Positions 44,701-52,365 of a stretch of 64,000 bases of DNA are shown piece by piece. Under the pieces are notes generated by a model. It had not been told where the DNA came from, searched no databases, and saw nothing but the letters and a program-made list of their open reading frames with translations. A program made the position numbers and the translations under genes. The stretch is from Leifsonia poae (lineage in GTDB: Bacteria > Actinomycetota > Actinomycetes > Actinomycetales > Microbacteriaceae): assembly GCF_020009625.1 (NCBI RefSeq), contig NZ_JAIHLP010000002.1:62001-126000 (forward strand), in the 5' to 3' direction. Each line of letters begins with the position of its first letter. Within the stretch, counting starts at the first letter, position 1.

Positions 44701-47006
44701 CCGGCCGCACGGTGTCGGTTCCGGTGCTGGACAACGATTCCGATCCGAACGGCTACACGATCGCGTTGCAGAAGAAGCTCCTGGCCGTGGATGCCGGGCT
44801 CAAGGCATCCGTTCACGGCAAGGTGGTGCTCGTCACCGCCCCGAAGACGGAGGGCGCCTACGTCGTGCGATACCAGATCGCAAACGGCCAGGGCGGGGTG
44901 GCGAGTGCATTCATCCAGGTGACGGTGACGCCCGACGCCAAGGAGCAGCATCCCACCGCGATCGACCACGTGCTCGAGCCGGATGCGGTGGCCGCGAAAT
45001 CGTCTGTGACCGTGGACGCCCTGGCCGGGGCTGCCAACCCGAGCGGCCTCGTCGATGATCTGAAGCTCGCTGTGACCGGGTCGAACGCCTCCGCTGCGGA
45101 GGCCGGCACGGATGGCAGGATCACCGTGCATCCCGGCACGCAGCGCCTGGCCATCGCGTACACGGTCACCGATCCGGTGACCGGGCTGAGCGGGGATGCG
45201 TTCGTCGTCGTTCCGCCGAAGGGCGACGCCACCGCACCGCCGCGGATCAGGTCGTCGCTTCCCCAGCAGATCGTGCAGATGGGCGGCTCGAAGAGCTGGA
45301 ACCTGTCTGACATCCTCGACGTTCCCTCCGGCCGTTCCACGAAGCTGACCGGTGCGTCGGGTGTGAGTGCCACGAACAGCGACGGCCGTTCGTCGTTCGG
45401 TGGCGAGCAGACATTGACGTTCACCGCGCCCAAGGACTATCGCGGGCCGGCTGCCGTCACCTTCACGGTGAACGATGGACGCGAAGCGGGGCAGTCCAAA
45501 GACCGGATCACGACGCTCGTGCTCCCGATCACGGTGGGCAATCCAGACCAATCGGATGTCGCACCCACCTTCACCGCGCCGAGCGAGAAGATCGAGCCCG
45601 GAGAGAAGCCGCTCACCGTCGATCTGCGTGCCTCGAGCTTCCACCCCAACCCTGCAATCCTCAGCAGGCTCGTCTACAGCGACCCCCGGTGGTCGACCAA
45701 GAACATCTCGGTGTCGCTGAACGGGTCGACGCTCACACTTCAGGCGCCCCTCGGAACGCAGGCGGGGGAGTCGACCGCGGTGACGGTGACGATCAGCTCG
45801 GGCACGCACAGCATCACGGGAACCGTGAACGTGCAGGTCGTGAGCTCCAACCGGCCGGTCGCCTCGCAGAAGAATCCGCCGCAGACCCAGGAGGTGAAGC
45901 GGGGGCAGACGGCGACGCTGACCGGGGCGTCCAGCGATGCAGCGTGGGTCAACCCGTTCCCCGGCCATCCCCTGACGATCACCGATGCGAAGGCGGACAG
46001 CGCCCCCGCTGGGGTCACGGTGACCTTCACCGGCTCCTCGATCTCGGTGAGTGCGGCTTCGGGGGCATCCATCGGCGCCGTGAATGTCGTCTATCACGTC
46101 GAGGATGCGACGAAAGACCCGAAACGCACGGCCGCGGCCATCGGCCAGTACCGGGTGACCGTGCACGACGTTCCGGCCAAACCGGCCGCACCGACCAATG
46201 TGAGGGCCTCGGATGCGCAGGCGACCCTGACCATCGCCGCACCGGCCGACAACGGCAAACCGATAACGAAGTACGAGATCACGGGCGGGCCGAGCACGGT
46301 GACGGCCGCCAGCGTCGGCCAGGTGACGATCGGCGGACTTCGCAACGGCACGGCGTACTCGTTCCAGGTCCGGGCGCTGAACGCGGACGGCTGGAGTGAG
46401 TTCTCGGTGGCATCGGCGGCGGTGGTGCCGTACGGCACCCCGCAGAAGGTCGGCGGACTGAACATCGACGCGGACCAGTACGCACCCGCGACGGTGACCA
46501 TGCGCTGGAGCGCGCTCGCCGATCCGGCCGGAACCGGCGGTGGCTCCGTCACGTATGAGTGGAGCCTGAACAACGGCTCCTGGAACACGACGAGCGGCAC
46601 CAGCGCCCAGGTCGGCAATCAGGGTGTCGGCACGTACTCGTTCAGAGTGCGGGCCAAGAACACCCACAACAACAACTACGGCGAGGTCGCCTCCTCGAAC
46701 AGCGTCAGCGTCGCTAAGAAGCCCGACCCTCAACCGTCGATCGACCTCGCCAAGGGCGCGCTGGAGCCGGGCTACAACCACAGCTACACGTACGACGTCA
46801 CGCTGAACCACTTCGGTGCGAACACGTCGTACGCGATCGGCTTCTACTGCGGCGGGTTGCTCCAGACGCGCTCGGTCAGCACGGACGGGAGCGGTTCGGC
46901 GCATTTCCGCGGGGCCCCCAACGGGCAGGACGCGTGGTGCGGGTTCCCCGGAGCGTACGTGACCGCCGGCGGCGTGCAGAGCAGTGTGCAGGACTGGTCC
47001 AAATAG
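41733..47006 (+). CDS. Giant membrane-anchored surface protein with Ig-like and Fn3 repeats
   Basis: 1757 residues. A basic start (WIRKRK) and one helix (residues 15-33) form a signal anchor. Residues about 40-390 are a beta-rich domain with propeller-like VIDASGRLDFD, TVDHPGAAPS and VITGDGKTIDLP segments. From about 395 to 1480 come roughly eleven Ig-like repeats of about 90-100 residues, each opening with a pattern like PPVAVTDTAYVRPG and VNVLDNDESPSG (Big_9/cadherin-like). One Fn3 domain (about 1482-1570), a second Fn3-like domain to 1665, and a C-terminal domain with two Cys follow. No LPXTG sorting signal. Probably an adhesin or wall-spanning scaffold. Followed 13 bases later by the moxR gene. 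Confidence 0.85.
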   Translation: MGSVTAWIRKRKTLASITALAVVAGVPLTIAVLHRGFPVNAVNLDTRDVWVTNGEKLLGGRLNHQINELDAAVTGASADLDVLQDGNAYFLTDTVHGTVDRIDPAFVSLGGRIQVPERSEVAYGANTLSVLSPSGELWVIDASGRLDFDKTKTKPVVKVGQDARLAVAKSGKTFVVAPKGDRLYTVDHPGAAPSTASFPVPGRFQLTAVGDEPVVFDSQGNRVITGDGKTIDLPATGLRVQQPGDADASVLVATASSLLSVPLDGGRVVAHPAGATSSGGVTTVSAPVRLGSCSYGAWAGSARYLYACDGQKPIGVDIDQPVQGDDLEFRVNHGVIALNNLRDGNAWVVSSTMRLVQNWAQLKPNETTVQGDTGEEKPVLQSFADTLAQRSKVNRPPTAVNDSFGVRPGRSTVLPVLTNDTDPDGDVLTITETSSIPESQGSLALVEGGRAIQFTPNADLSGTISFRYSIDDGRGGTSSAQVDATLRQPDQNTDPVASRTSTAQTEVGQSVSYDVLNDWSDPDGDDLSLVGAAATTEDDVQFKPDGEITFTSKTGQTGSKEVNVTVSDGRKSTTGSLLVTVKAAGTLDPVAVPDFGAGFTGQPIVVNPLGNDTSPSGEPLTLVGASLDGDGAQVTTDAARGTVTVLGNAPGEYYVTYTLGAGPKSTTGLIRVNIAPNGTSDAPPVAVTDTAYVRPGEPTSVNVLDNDESPSGRVLVVRSVTAGAGAEDLNVEVLDNAVVKVTAPTVLAQQVQLVYTVSDGIHEAKAGITVVPVPPLVTHQPPVAVEDVVTVRAGDIASVPVMDNDSSPDDAPFTLDPTLRDASTAGPGSTVFVSGKLVRYQAPKTAGQYSVVYGITDKVGQKAQATVTFVVTAPDKGTNRAPQPQPLTIRAFAGSAVPVDVPLNGIDPDGDSVTLDGLGSQPTLGRISDSSSSSFTYEAYPNSAGTDTFTYRVKDTYGKTATGTVTIGVVPRPAAVQPPIASNDPVQVKPGRTVSVPVLDNDSDPNGYTIALQKKLLAVDAGLKASVHGKVVLVTAPKTEGAYVVRYQIANGQGGVASAFIQVTVTPDAKEQHPTAIDHVLEPDAVAAKSSVTVDALAGAANPSGLVDDLKLAVTGSNASAAEAGTDGRITVHPGTQRLAIAYTVTDPVTGLSGDAFVVVPPKGDATAPPRIRSSLPQQIVQMGGSKSWNLSDILDVPSGRSTKLTGASGVSATNSDGRSSFGGEQTLTFTAPKDYRGPAAVTFTVNDGREAGQSKDRITTLVLPITVGNPDQSDVAPTFTAPSEKIEPGEKPLTVDLRASSFHPNPAILSRLVYSDPRWSTKNISVSLNGSTLTLQAPLGTQAGESTAVTVTISSGTHSITGTVNVQVVSSNRPVASQKNPPQTQEVKRGQTATLTGASSDAAWVNPFPGHPLTITDAKADSAPAGVTVTFTGSSISVSAASGASIGAVNVVYHVEDATKDPKRTAAAIGQYRVTVHDVPAKPAAPTNVRASDAQATLTIAAPADNGKPITKYEITGGPSTVTAASVGQVTIGGLRNGTAYSFQVRALNADGWSEFSVASAAVVPYGTPQKVGGLNIDADQYAPATVTMRWSALADPAGTGGGSVTYEWSLNNGSWNTTSGTSAQVGNQGVGTYSFRVRAKNTHNNNYGEVASSNSVSVAKKPDPQPSIDLAKGALEPGYNHSYTYDVTLNHFGANTSYAIGFYCGGLLQTRSVSTDGSGSAHFRGAPNGQDAWCGFPGAYVTAGGVQSSVQDWSK

Positions 47007-47019
47007 AGATGGGAACACC

Positions 47020-47988
47020 GTGGCAGTAACTCAGGAACAGGCGGACTGGTTCGCCGGTGCCTTCACGCAGCTCGTCGGCAATGTCGACACGGCGATCCTC
47101 GGAAAGGAGCACAGCATCCGGCTCGTCATCACCGCCATGCTCTCGAACGGTCATGTGCTGCTCGAGGATGTGCCAGGAACGGGCAAGACCGTGCTGGCGA
47201 AGGCGCTGGCCAACACGGTGGAAGGTACGCAGTCGCGCATCCAGTTCACCCCCGATCTGCTGCCGTCCGATGTGACCGGCGTCACGATCTACGACCAGAG
47301 CAACGGTCGGTTCGAATTCCACCCCGGACCGATCTTCGCCTCGGTCGTGCTGGCCGACGAGATCAACCGTGCGAGCCCCAAGACCCAGTCGGCGCTGCTC
47401 GAGGTCATGGAAGAAGGCGTCGTGACGGTCGATGGTGTCGGCCATCCCGTCGGCGCACCGTTCATCGTGATCGCGACGCAGAACCCGGTGGAGCAGGCGG
47501 GGACGTATTCGCTGCCCGAGGCGCAGCTCGACCGCTTCCTCATCAAGACATCGCTCGGCTACCCCGACCATGCCACGACGGTCGACCTGCTGCTGGATGC
47601 CTCGAACCGTTCGCGGGCGGCATCGGTGCAGCCGATCATCGCGGCCGAATCCGTGGTGACACTGTCTCAGCTGGCGTCGGAGGTGCACACCGACGCCTCC
47701 GTGATGGGGTACCTCAGCGAGATCGTCACCGCCACACGGGACGACAAGGATTCGGCCCTCGGCGTCAGCATCCGCGGCGCACTCGCCCTGGCCCGCGCGG
47801 CGAAGACCTGGGCGATCTCGTCAGGCCGCACGTATGTGACGCCCGACGACATCCGTGAACTGGCGATTCCCGTGCTCGCCCACCGTGTCATCGTCGACCC
47901 GGAGTCCGAGTTCGCCGGGGTGACCGCGGAGCAGATCGTGGGCCGCGCCGTCGCCGAAGCGAACCCGCCGGCCTATCGGGCCGCCTGA
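47020..47988 (+). CDS. MoxR-family AAA+ ATPase
   Basis: 322 residues from a GTG at 47020. Walker A LLEDVPGTGKTVLAKAL, Walker B VVLADEINRASPKTQSALLEVMEE, sensor 1 IATQNPVEQAGTYSLPEAQLDRFL. MoxR ATPases work as chaperones for assembling or activating protein complexes, usually with a DUF58/VWA-type partner, which is encoded next. The position directly after the giant protein suggests that protein, or the membrane complex, is the client. Confidence 0.93.
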   Translation: MAVTQEQADWFAGAFTQLVGNVDTAILGKEHSIRLVITAMLSNGHVLLEDVPGTGKTVLAKALANTVEGTQSRIQFTPDLLPSDVTGVTIYDQSNGRFEFHPGPIFASVVLADEINRASPKTQSALLEVMEEGVVTVDGVGHPVGAPFIVIATQNPVEQAGTYSLPEAQLDRFLIKTSLGYPDHATTVDLLLDASNRSRAASVQPIIAAESVVTLSQLASEVHTDASVMGYLSEIVTATRDDKDSALGVSIRGALALARAAKTWAISSGRTYVTPDDIRELAIPVLAHRVIVDPESEFAGVTAEQIVGRAVAEANPPAYRAA

Positions 47989-48001
47989 GCGCCTTCCCGC
48001 C

Positions 48002-49366
48002 ATGACCGCACAGACCGCCACCTCCGCTGCGCCCCCGGTTGCCGCGCCCTCAGCCGACGCGACCCCGGCATCCGGCCGTCGACGGCGTCCTCCGGCGCTC
48101 TCGCAGAGCCGTATCGCCGTCGGACAGGTGCGGGATGCTCTCTCCCGCGGTCTCGGCGCCGGGGTGAAAGCGTTCGGTCCCGCCTGGCGGGTCGTGGCGG
48201 GGCGGGTCGGACCGGTGCTGGCGGTCGTCAGCCCACTGGGCTGGATCGCGCTCTCCGGAGCCGTGGTCTCGATCGTGCTCGCGGTCGTGTTCGCCTGGGC
48301 GGAGTTCGGTTTCGTCGCCGCGACACTTCTCGCCGCCTTCCTCATCGCGCTCGCTTTCGTCTTCGGCCGCTCGACCTATGCGGTCGAGATCGAGTTGAAC
48401 CCGAGGCGGGTCGTCGCGGGGGAGCGAGCGCTCGGCAGGATGGAAGTGACCAACACCGGCTCGCGTGCGGTGTTGCCGACCCGTGTCGAGCTGCCGGTCG
48501 GCGCCGGCACGGCGGAGTTCATGATCCCCCGTCTCGCCGCGGGGGCGCAGACCGAGGAGCTCTTCGCTGTTCCGACCGCCCGCCGGGCCCTCATCCTGGC
48601 CGGCCCGGCTCTCTCGGTGCGCGGCGACCAGCTGGGCCTCGTTCGCCGCACGACTGCCTGGACGGGACAGGTCGAGTTGTTCGTGCATCCGCGAACGACA
48701 CGCCTCGTCGCGACCGCGCGCGGTCTGGTGCGCGACCTGGAGGGGCAGACCACCAAAGTCATCACCGACAGCGACCTCGCATTCCACGCGTTGCGCACCT
48801 ATGAGCCCGGGGACGACATCCGCAACGTCCACTGGCGCACCTCGGCGCGCACCGGCCAGCTGATGGTGCGCCAATACCAGGAGACCCGGCGCTCCCAGCT
48901 GCTGCTGGTCTTCGACGCTGAGCGGGCGCATTTCGCCTCGGACGATGAGTTCGAGCTGGGCGTCTCGGTGCTGGCGTCCATCGGCTGCCAAGTGATCCGC
49001 GAAGAGACCGAGATCGACGCCGTCTGGCAGCGCAAGCCATTGCGGGTGGCGACGCCGACGGCCCTGCTCGACGACTCCTGCCGAATCCAGCCGGTCGACG
49101 GGATGCACGCGAGTCTGCGCGACTTCGTCCGCCAGAGCACGCTGCGTCTCGCCTCGCCGAGTCTCGTCGTGCTCGTCGTCGGCTCCGGACTGGGGGCGGC
49201 GGAGCTGCGTGCGGCGGTCACGCTCTTCGGGAACGACACCGAGATCGTCGCGGTGCGGGTCGATGCAGCCGGGGAGCCCAGGCTCAGCCGGCTGGGCGGC
49301 ATGATGCTCGCCACCGTCTCCGAGCTGGGCGAGCTACCCGCACTCCTGAAACGGGCCGGACGGTGA
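48002..49366 (+). CDS. DUF58-domain membrane protein
   Basis: 454 residues. A disordered N-terminus (to about 75) leads to two helices (about 80-120), then a beta domain and the DUF58 signature YEPGDDIRNVHWRTSARTGQLMVRQYQETR (about 265-294), followed by a VWA-like fold (LLLVFDAERAHFASDDEFELGVSVLASIG). DUF58 proteins are the usual partners of MoxR ATPases. Its stop overlaps the start of the transglutaminase-like gene by 4 bases (GTGA), so the two are co-translated. Confidence 0.92.
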   Translation: MTAQTATSAAPPVAAPSADATPASGRRRRPPALSQSRIAVGQVRDALSRGLGAGVKAFGPAWRVVAGRVGPVLAVVSPLGWIALSGAVVSIVLAVVFAWAEFGFVAATLLAAFLIALAFVFGRSTYAVEIELNPRRVVAGERALGRMEVTNTGSRAVLPTRVELPVGAGTAEFMIPRLAAGAQTEELFAVPTARRALILAGPALSVRGDQLGLVRRTTAWTGQVELFVHPRTTRLVATARGLVRDLEGQTTKVITDSDLAFHALRTYEPGDDIRNVHWRTSARTGQLMVRQYQETRRSQLLLVFDAERAHFASDDEFELGVSVLASIGCQVIREETEIDAVWQRKPLRVATPTALLDDSCRIQPVDGMHASLRDFVRQSTLRLASPSLVVLVVGSGLGAAELRAAVTLFGNDTEIVAVRVDAAGEPRLSRLGGMMLATVSELGELPALLKRAGR

Positions 49367-51717
49367 GCGCGACGACGCGTCCGGTCGCCCCCGCGGGGAA
49401 CGGTGCCTCCGCTGTCGACCGACTGCCGGCGACCTCGTGGCTGGATGTCGGAGTCCTTTCCGCGCTCAGCGCGCTGGCCGTGCTGGGATTCGAGCCGGCC
49501 TTCGGGCACTATTCGTTCGCCCTCGCGGCGTTCGGCGGGCTGGTCATCGGCGGCGGTGTCGCGGTGCTCGGCCGGATGCTCCGCCTCTCCGTGCCGATCA
49601 CGGTCGCCCTCGCTCTCGCGGCCTACTTTCTTCTGGGTACACCGCTCGCCATGCCTGGTCAGGCCACCGTCGCTGTGCTGCCGTCGCTTGACAGCCTGTC
49701 CGGGCTGGTCCTCGGCGCGGTGTTCGGCTGGGCGGATGCGGTGACGCTGCAGGCGCCTCTGGAGGCTCCGCCGTATGTGGCCGTCGTTCCCTATTTCGCG
49801 AGCTGGCTCGTGGCGCTGGTGACGGTCTCGCTGGCCGTTCGCTGGCTGCCCGCGGCGCGAACGCGCGGAGTCGCCCGGGCTGCGGTGCTGCTGACCGGCC
49901 CCCTGCTGCTGTTCGTCGCCGGAATCCTTCTCGGCACCCGCGACCCGTACTTCGCCGGAGTGCGCGGCGTTCTCTTCGCCGCCGTCGCGCTGATCTGGCT
50001 CGGCTGGAGGCGGGGGCGCGCCGGAGCGGTGGAGGTCTCCGTCGACGCCGGGCTCCGTCGGCGACGGCTGGTGGGCACCGGTATCGTCGTGATCGGGTCC
50101 GTCGTGGCCGGGGCCTTGGCCGGGTCGGTGCTGACACCGCCGGCGGCCAGCAGATTCGTGCTCCGGCAGGAAGTCACCCCACCCTTCGATCCGCTGGACT
50201 ACCCGAGTCCGCTCGCCGGTTTCCGCCACTATACGAAAGACCTCGAGAAGACGAAGCTCTTCACCGCGGATGGACTGGACTCCGGTCAGCTCGTGCGCCT
50301 GGCGACGATGGACAGCTACGACGGGGTGGTGTGGAGCGTTACGGCTCCCGATGCCGGTTCGACCGCATCCGGGACCTTCCAGCTGCTCGGCAGCACGATC
50401 CCGCGCCCGCCTCTGTTCACGGCGGGCGCGCGTTCGACGGCGAGCATCGTCATCGCCGACTATTCGGATGTCTGGCTGCCGACGATCGGCTACGTCACCG
50501 ACCTCGGTTTCGACGCGTACCGTGGCGACGACCCCGCCGGAACCGTGCGCGTGAACACCGTCACCGGCACAACGGCCGTCACCAGCGGCGTCGGCGACGG
50601 ACTGCGCTACACCCTCTCCGCCACCGCTCAGAAGATCCCCAACGACAAGGCGCTGGCGCGGGTGGCACCGGCCGCCATGACGCTGCCTCCGGTGACCAAC
50701 ATTCCTGACATCGTTTCGGCGAAGGCGGAGGAGTACGCCGGTTCGGCGACGAGCGCCATCCAGAAACTGCGGAATATCGAGCGCTCCCTCAAGACGTTCG
50801 GCTACCTCAGCCATGGGCGGGCGTCGGATCCGGTGCCGTCGCGAGCCGGGGAGGGCGCCGACCGGATGACCGATTTGTTCGCCAAGCAGCCGATGGTCGG
50901 CGATCAGGAGCAGTATGCCGGTGCGTTCGCCCTGATGGCGCGCCGCCTCGGCTATCCGACCCGCATCGTGATGGGGTTCGCCCCCAAGGTCGTGGCCGGG
51001 CAGTCGACGACGGTGACCGGGAATGACGTGACCGCGTGGGATGAAGTGGCTTTCGAGGGCGTCGGCTGGGTTCCGTTCTTCCCCACGCCCACGAAGACGG
51101 ATGCCCCCAAGAATCAGACGACGAAGCCGAAGCTCGAACCGCAGCCGCAAGTTCGTCAGCCACCACCGGCCGACGCGAAACCGCAAGAGCTGCTCACTCC
51201 CGTGAAGACGAAGGACAACGAGCACAAAGATCCGAAAGCCGGCTTCGGCATCCCCGGTTGGGCCTGGGTGGTCTCCGGTGTGATCGGTATCCCGGCCCTG
51301 CTCTACTTCGTGCCGTTGCTCGTCGTGGGAGCCCTCAAACGTCGCCGGCGTCGCCTGCGGCGATCACAGGGGCCGCCCGATCGGCAGGCGGCCGGCGCCT
51401 GGGACGAGCTCACCGACGGTTACGTCGAACTGGGGCTCGCCGTTCCCCGCAACGCGACGCGGCTACAGACCGCCGCGGCCCTCGAACGGCAGACCTCCGA
51501 GCAGAACCTCCGTACGCCAGAAGACGGCCTGACCCCGCTCGCCCGGCGGGTCGACGCAGCCGTGTTCGACGGGAGCACTGTCTCGGAGGGAAGAGTTGTG
51601 GCCGCGTGGACGGGAACGGATGCCGCTTTGGCCGAGGCAACGAGTTCGGCCGGCTGGCTCCGGGCGAGGCTGGCGTCCTTCCGCTACCGGCGCCGCCGTC
51701 GCGACGTGGCCCTATAG
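49363..51717 (+). CDS. TgpA-like membrane protein with a degenerate transglutaminase domain
   Basis: 784 residues. Six or seven N-terminal helices (about 28-265), an outer region (270-630), another helix (about 632-652) and a cytoplasmic tail of about 130 residues: the TgpA layout. The transglutaminase core (about 500-580) is recognisable in GDQEQYAGAFALMARRLG, TAWDEVAFEG and GWVPFFPTP. Active family members have Cys, His and Asp at these places; here they are Q515, T557 and F573. I therefore expect a non-catalytic, possibly peptide-binding role. Overlaps the DUF58 gene; part of the moxR operon. Confidence 0.88.
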   Translation: MSATTRPVAPAGNGASAVDRLPATSWLDVGVLSALSALAVLGFEPAFGHYSFALAAFGGLVIGGGVAVLGRMLRLSVPITVALALAAYFLLGTPLAMPGQATVAVLPSLDSLSGLVLGAVFGWADAVTLQAPLEAPPYVAVVPYFASWLVALVTVSLAVRWLPAARTRGVARAAVLLTGPLLLFVAGILLGTRDPYFAGVRGVLFAAVALIWLGWRRGRAGAVEVSVDAGLRRRRLVGTGIVVIGSVVAGALAGSVLTPPAASRFVLRQEVTPPFDPLDYPSPLAGFRHYTKDLEKTKLFTADGLDSGQLVRLATMDSYDGVVWSVTAPDAGSTASGTFQLLGSTIPRPPLFTAGARSTASIVIADYSDVWLPTIGYVTDLGFDAYRGDDPAGTVRVNTVTGTTAVTSGVGDGLRYTLSATAQKIPNDKALARVAPAAMTLPPVTNIPDIVSAKAEEYAGSATSAIQKLRNIERSLKTFGYLSHGRASDPVPSRAGEGADRMTDLFAKQPMVGDQEQYAGAFALMARRLGYPTRIVMGFAPKVVAGQSTTVTGNDVTAWDEVAFEGVGWVPFFPTPTKTDAPKNQTTKPKLEPQPQVRQPPPADAKPQELLTPVKTKDNEHKDPKAGFGIPGWAWVVSGVIGIPALLYFVPLLVVGALKRRRRRLRRSQGPPDRQAAGAWDELTDGYVELGLAVPRNATRLQTAAALERQTSEQNLRTPEDGLTPLARRVDAAVFDGSTVSEGRVVAAWTGTDAALAEATSSAGWLRARLASFRYRRRRRDVAL

Positions 51718-51724
51718 TGGCCTG

Positions 51725-52213
51725 GTGGACTCGTCCGGCTTCATCGTTCCCCCGCCGAACCTGATCCCGCCGCGCGAAGACACCGGAACCGAGACCAGGC
51801 GGGCGCCTGCGCGCAGCGGCAAGCTTCCCGTCTTCCGGCCTCCGACGGCGCCGGACGTGATGGTCGGAGCCCAGAGCCGGGAACCGCGTTGGCGCCTCGT
51901 ACTGCCGACTGGGCGCTTCATCCCCCTCGATGGGACGGTGCTGGTCGGGCGCAACCCGGTCGGTTTCGGCCCGTGGGGCGAAGCGGAGCTGATCACGGTG
52001 GACGACCCAGCCTCCTCAGTGTCGAAGACCCATGCGGCCTTCGAGCCGTCGTCGGGGTCGGTGCGCGTCACCGATGTGCACTCCACCAACGGGATCGTCG
52101 TCGTGGCCCCGGGTGGCGCAGAGACGGAATTGGTGCCCGGAATCCCCGCGGATGCAGCCAACGGTGCCGTGGTGCGCCTTGGTCGGCTCGTGGTGCGCGT
52201 CGAGCGCGTGTGA
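51725..52213 (+). CDS. Small FHA-domain protein
   Basis: 162 residues. A Pro/Arg-rich N-terminus (about 55 residues) is followed by an FHA domain (about 58-160) with VLVGRNPVGFG, SVSKTHAAFEP and VHSTNGIVV: the Arg, Ser, His and Asn that bind phosphothreonine are all present. It would read phosphorylation by the kinase of this cluster and could bind the DUF58 or TgpA-like tail. TATAGT (51713-51718), inside the end of the previous gene, ends 6 bases before the GTG, so an internal leaderless promoter is likely. Confidence 0.85.
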   Translation: MDSSGFIVPPPNLIPPREDTGTETRRAPARSGKLPVFRPPTAPDVMVGAQSREPRWRLVLPTGRFIPLDGTVLVGRNPVGFGPWGEAELITVDDPASSVSKTHAAFEPSSGSVRVTDVHSTNGIVVVAPGGAETELVPGIPADAANGAVVRLGRLVVRVERV

Positions 52214-52249
52214 CAGGGATGTGCCCGATTCGGGTGATAACCTGACAAC

Positions 52250-52294
52250 GTGTTCTACGGTGTGCTCCTCCTTAGCTGCCGCGACGGGTCCTAG
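52250..52294 (+). CDS. Leucine-rich leader peptide of leuCD (14 residues)
   Basis: GTG at 52250, then 14 codons reading [14 protein letters not shown] and TAG at 52292-52294. Three consecutive Leu codons (CTC CTC CTT, 52265-52273) lie just before one arm of a hairpin (52279-52317). TAACCT (52238-52243) ends 6 bases before the GTG, so the peptide would be translated from a leaderless mRNA. Such a layout before leuC is that of a translation-sensing attenuator. Too short for standard gene finding; the call rests on position and codon content. Confidence 0.6.
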   Translation: MFYGVLLLSCRDGS

Positions 52295-52317
52295 TCTTCA
52301 GGCCTCCCTCGTCGCGG
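52279..52317 (+). promoter_or_regulatory. Attenuator hairpin upstream of leuC
   Basis: CCGCGACG (52279-52286) pairs perfectly with CGTCGCGG (52310-52317), with one or two further inner pairs. The left arm begins 5 bases after the Leu codons and lies inside the leader-peptide frame, so a ribosome stalled for lack of Leu-tRNA would cover it and prevent the hairpin. The exact terminating structure is not resolved; no T-run follows. Confidence 0.5.
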
Positions 52318-52365
52318 AGTTCGTCGTTGGCTGACCACCGAAGCAAGCAAGGAGTACCGAGTCCC

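Noticed and set aside
43857..47018. Open frame of 1053 codons on the minus strand
   Set aside because: It lies entirely opposite the giant Ig-repeat gene; it is rich in Arg/His/Gly, shows no domain, has no ribosome site and arises from high GC with regular codon bias on the real strand.
48799..51225. Open frame of 808 codons on the minus strand
   Set aside because: Antisense to the DUF58 and TgpA-like genes, no recognisable motif, composition typical of a shadow frame.
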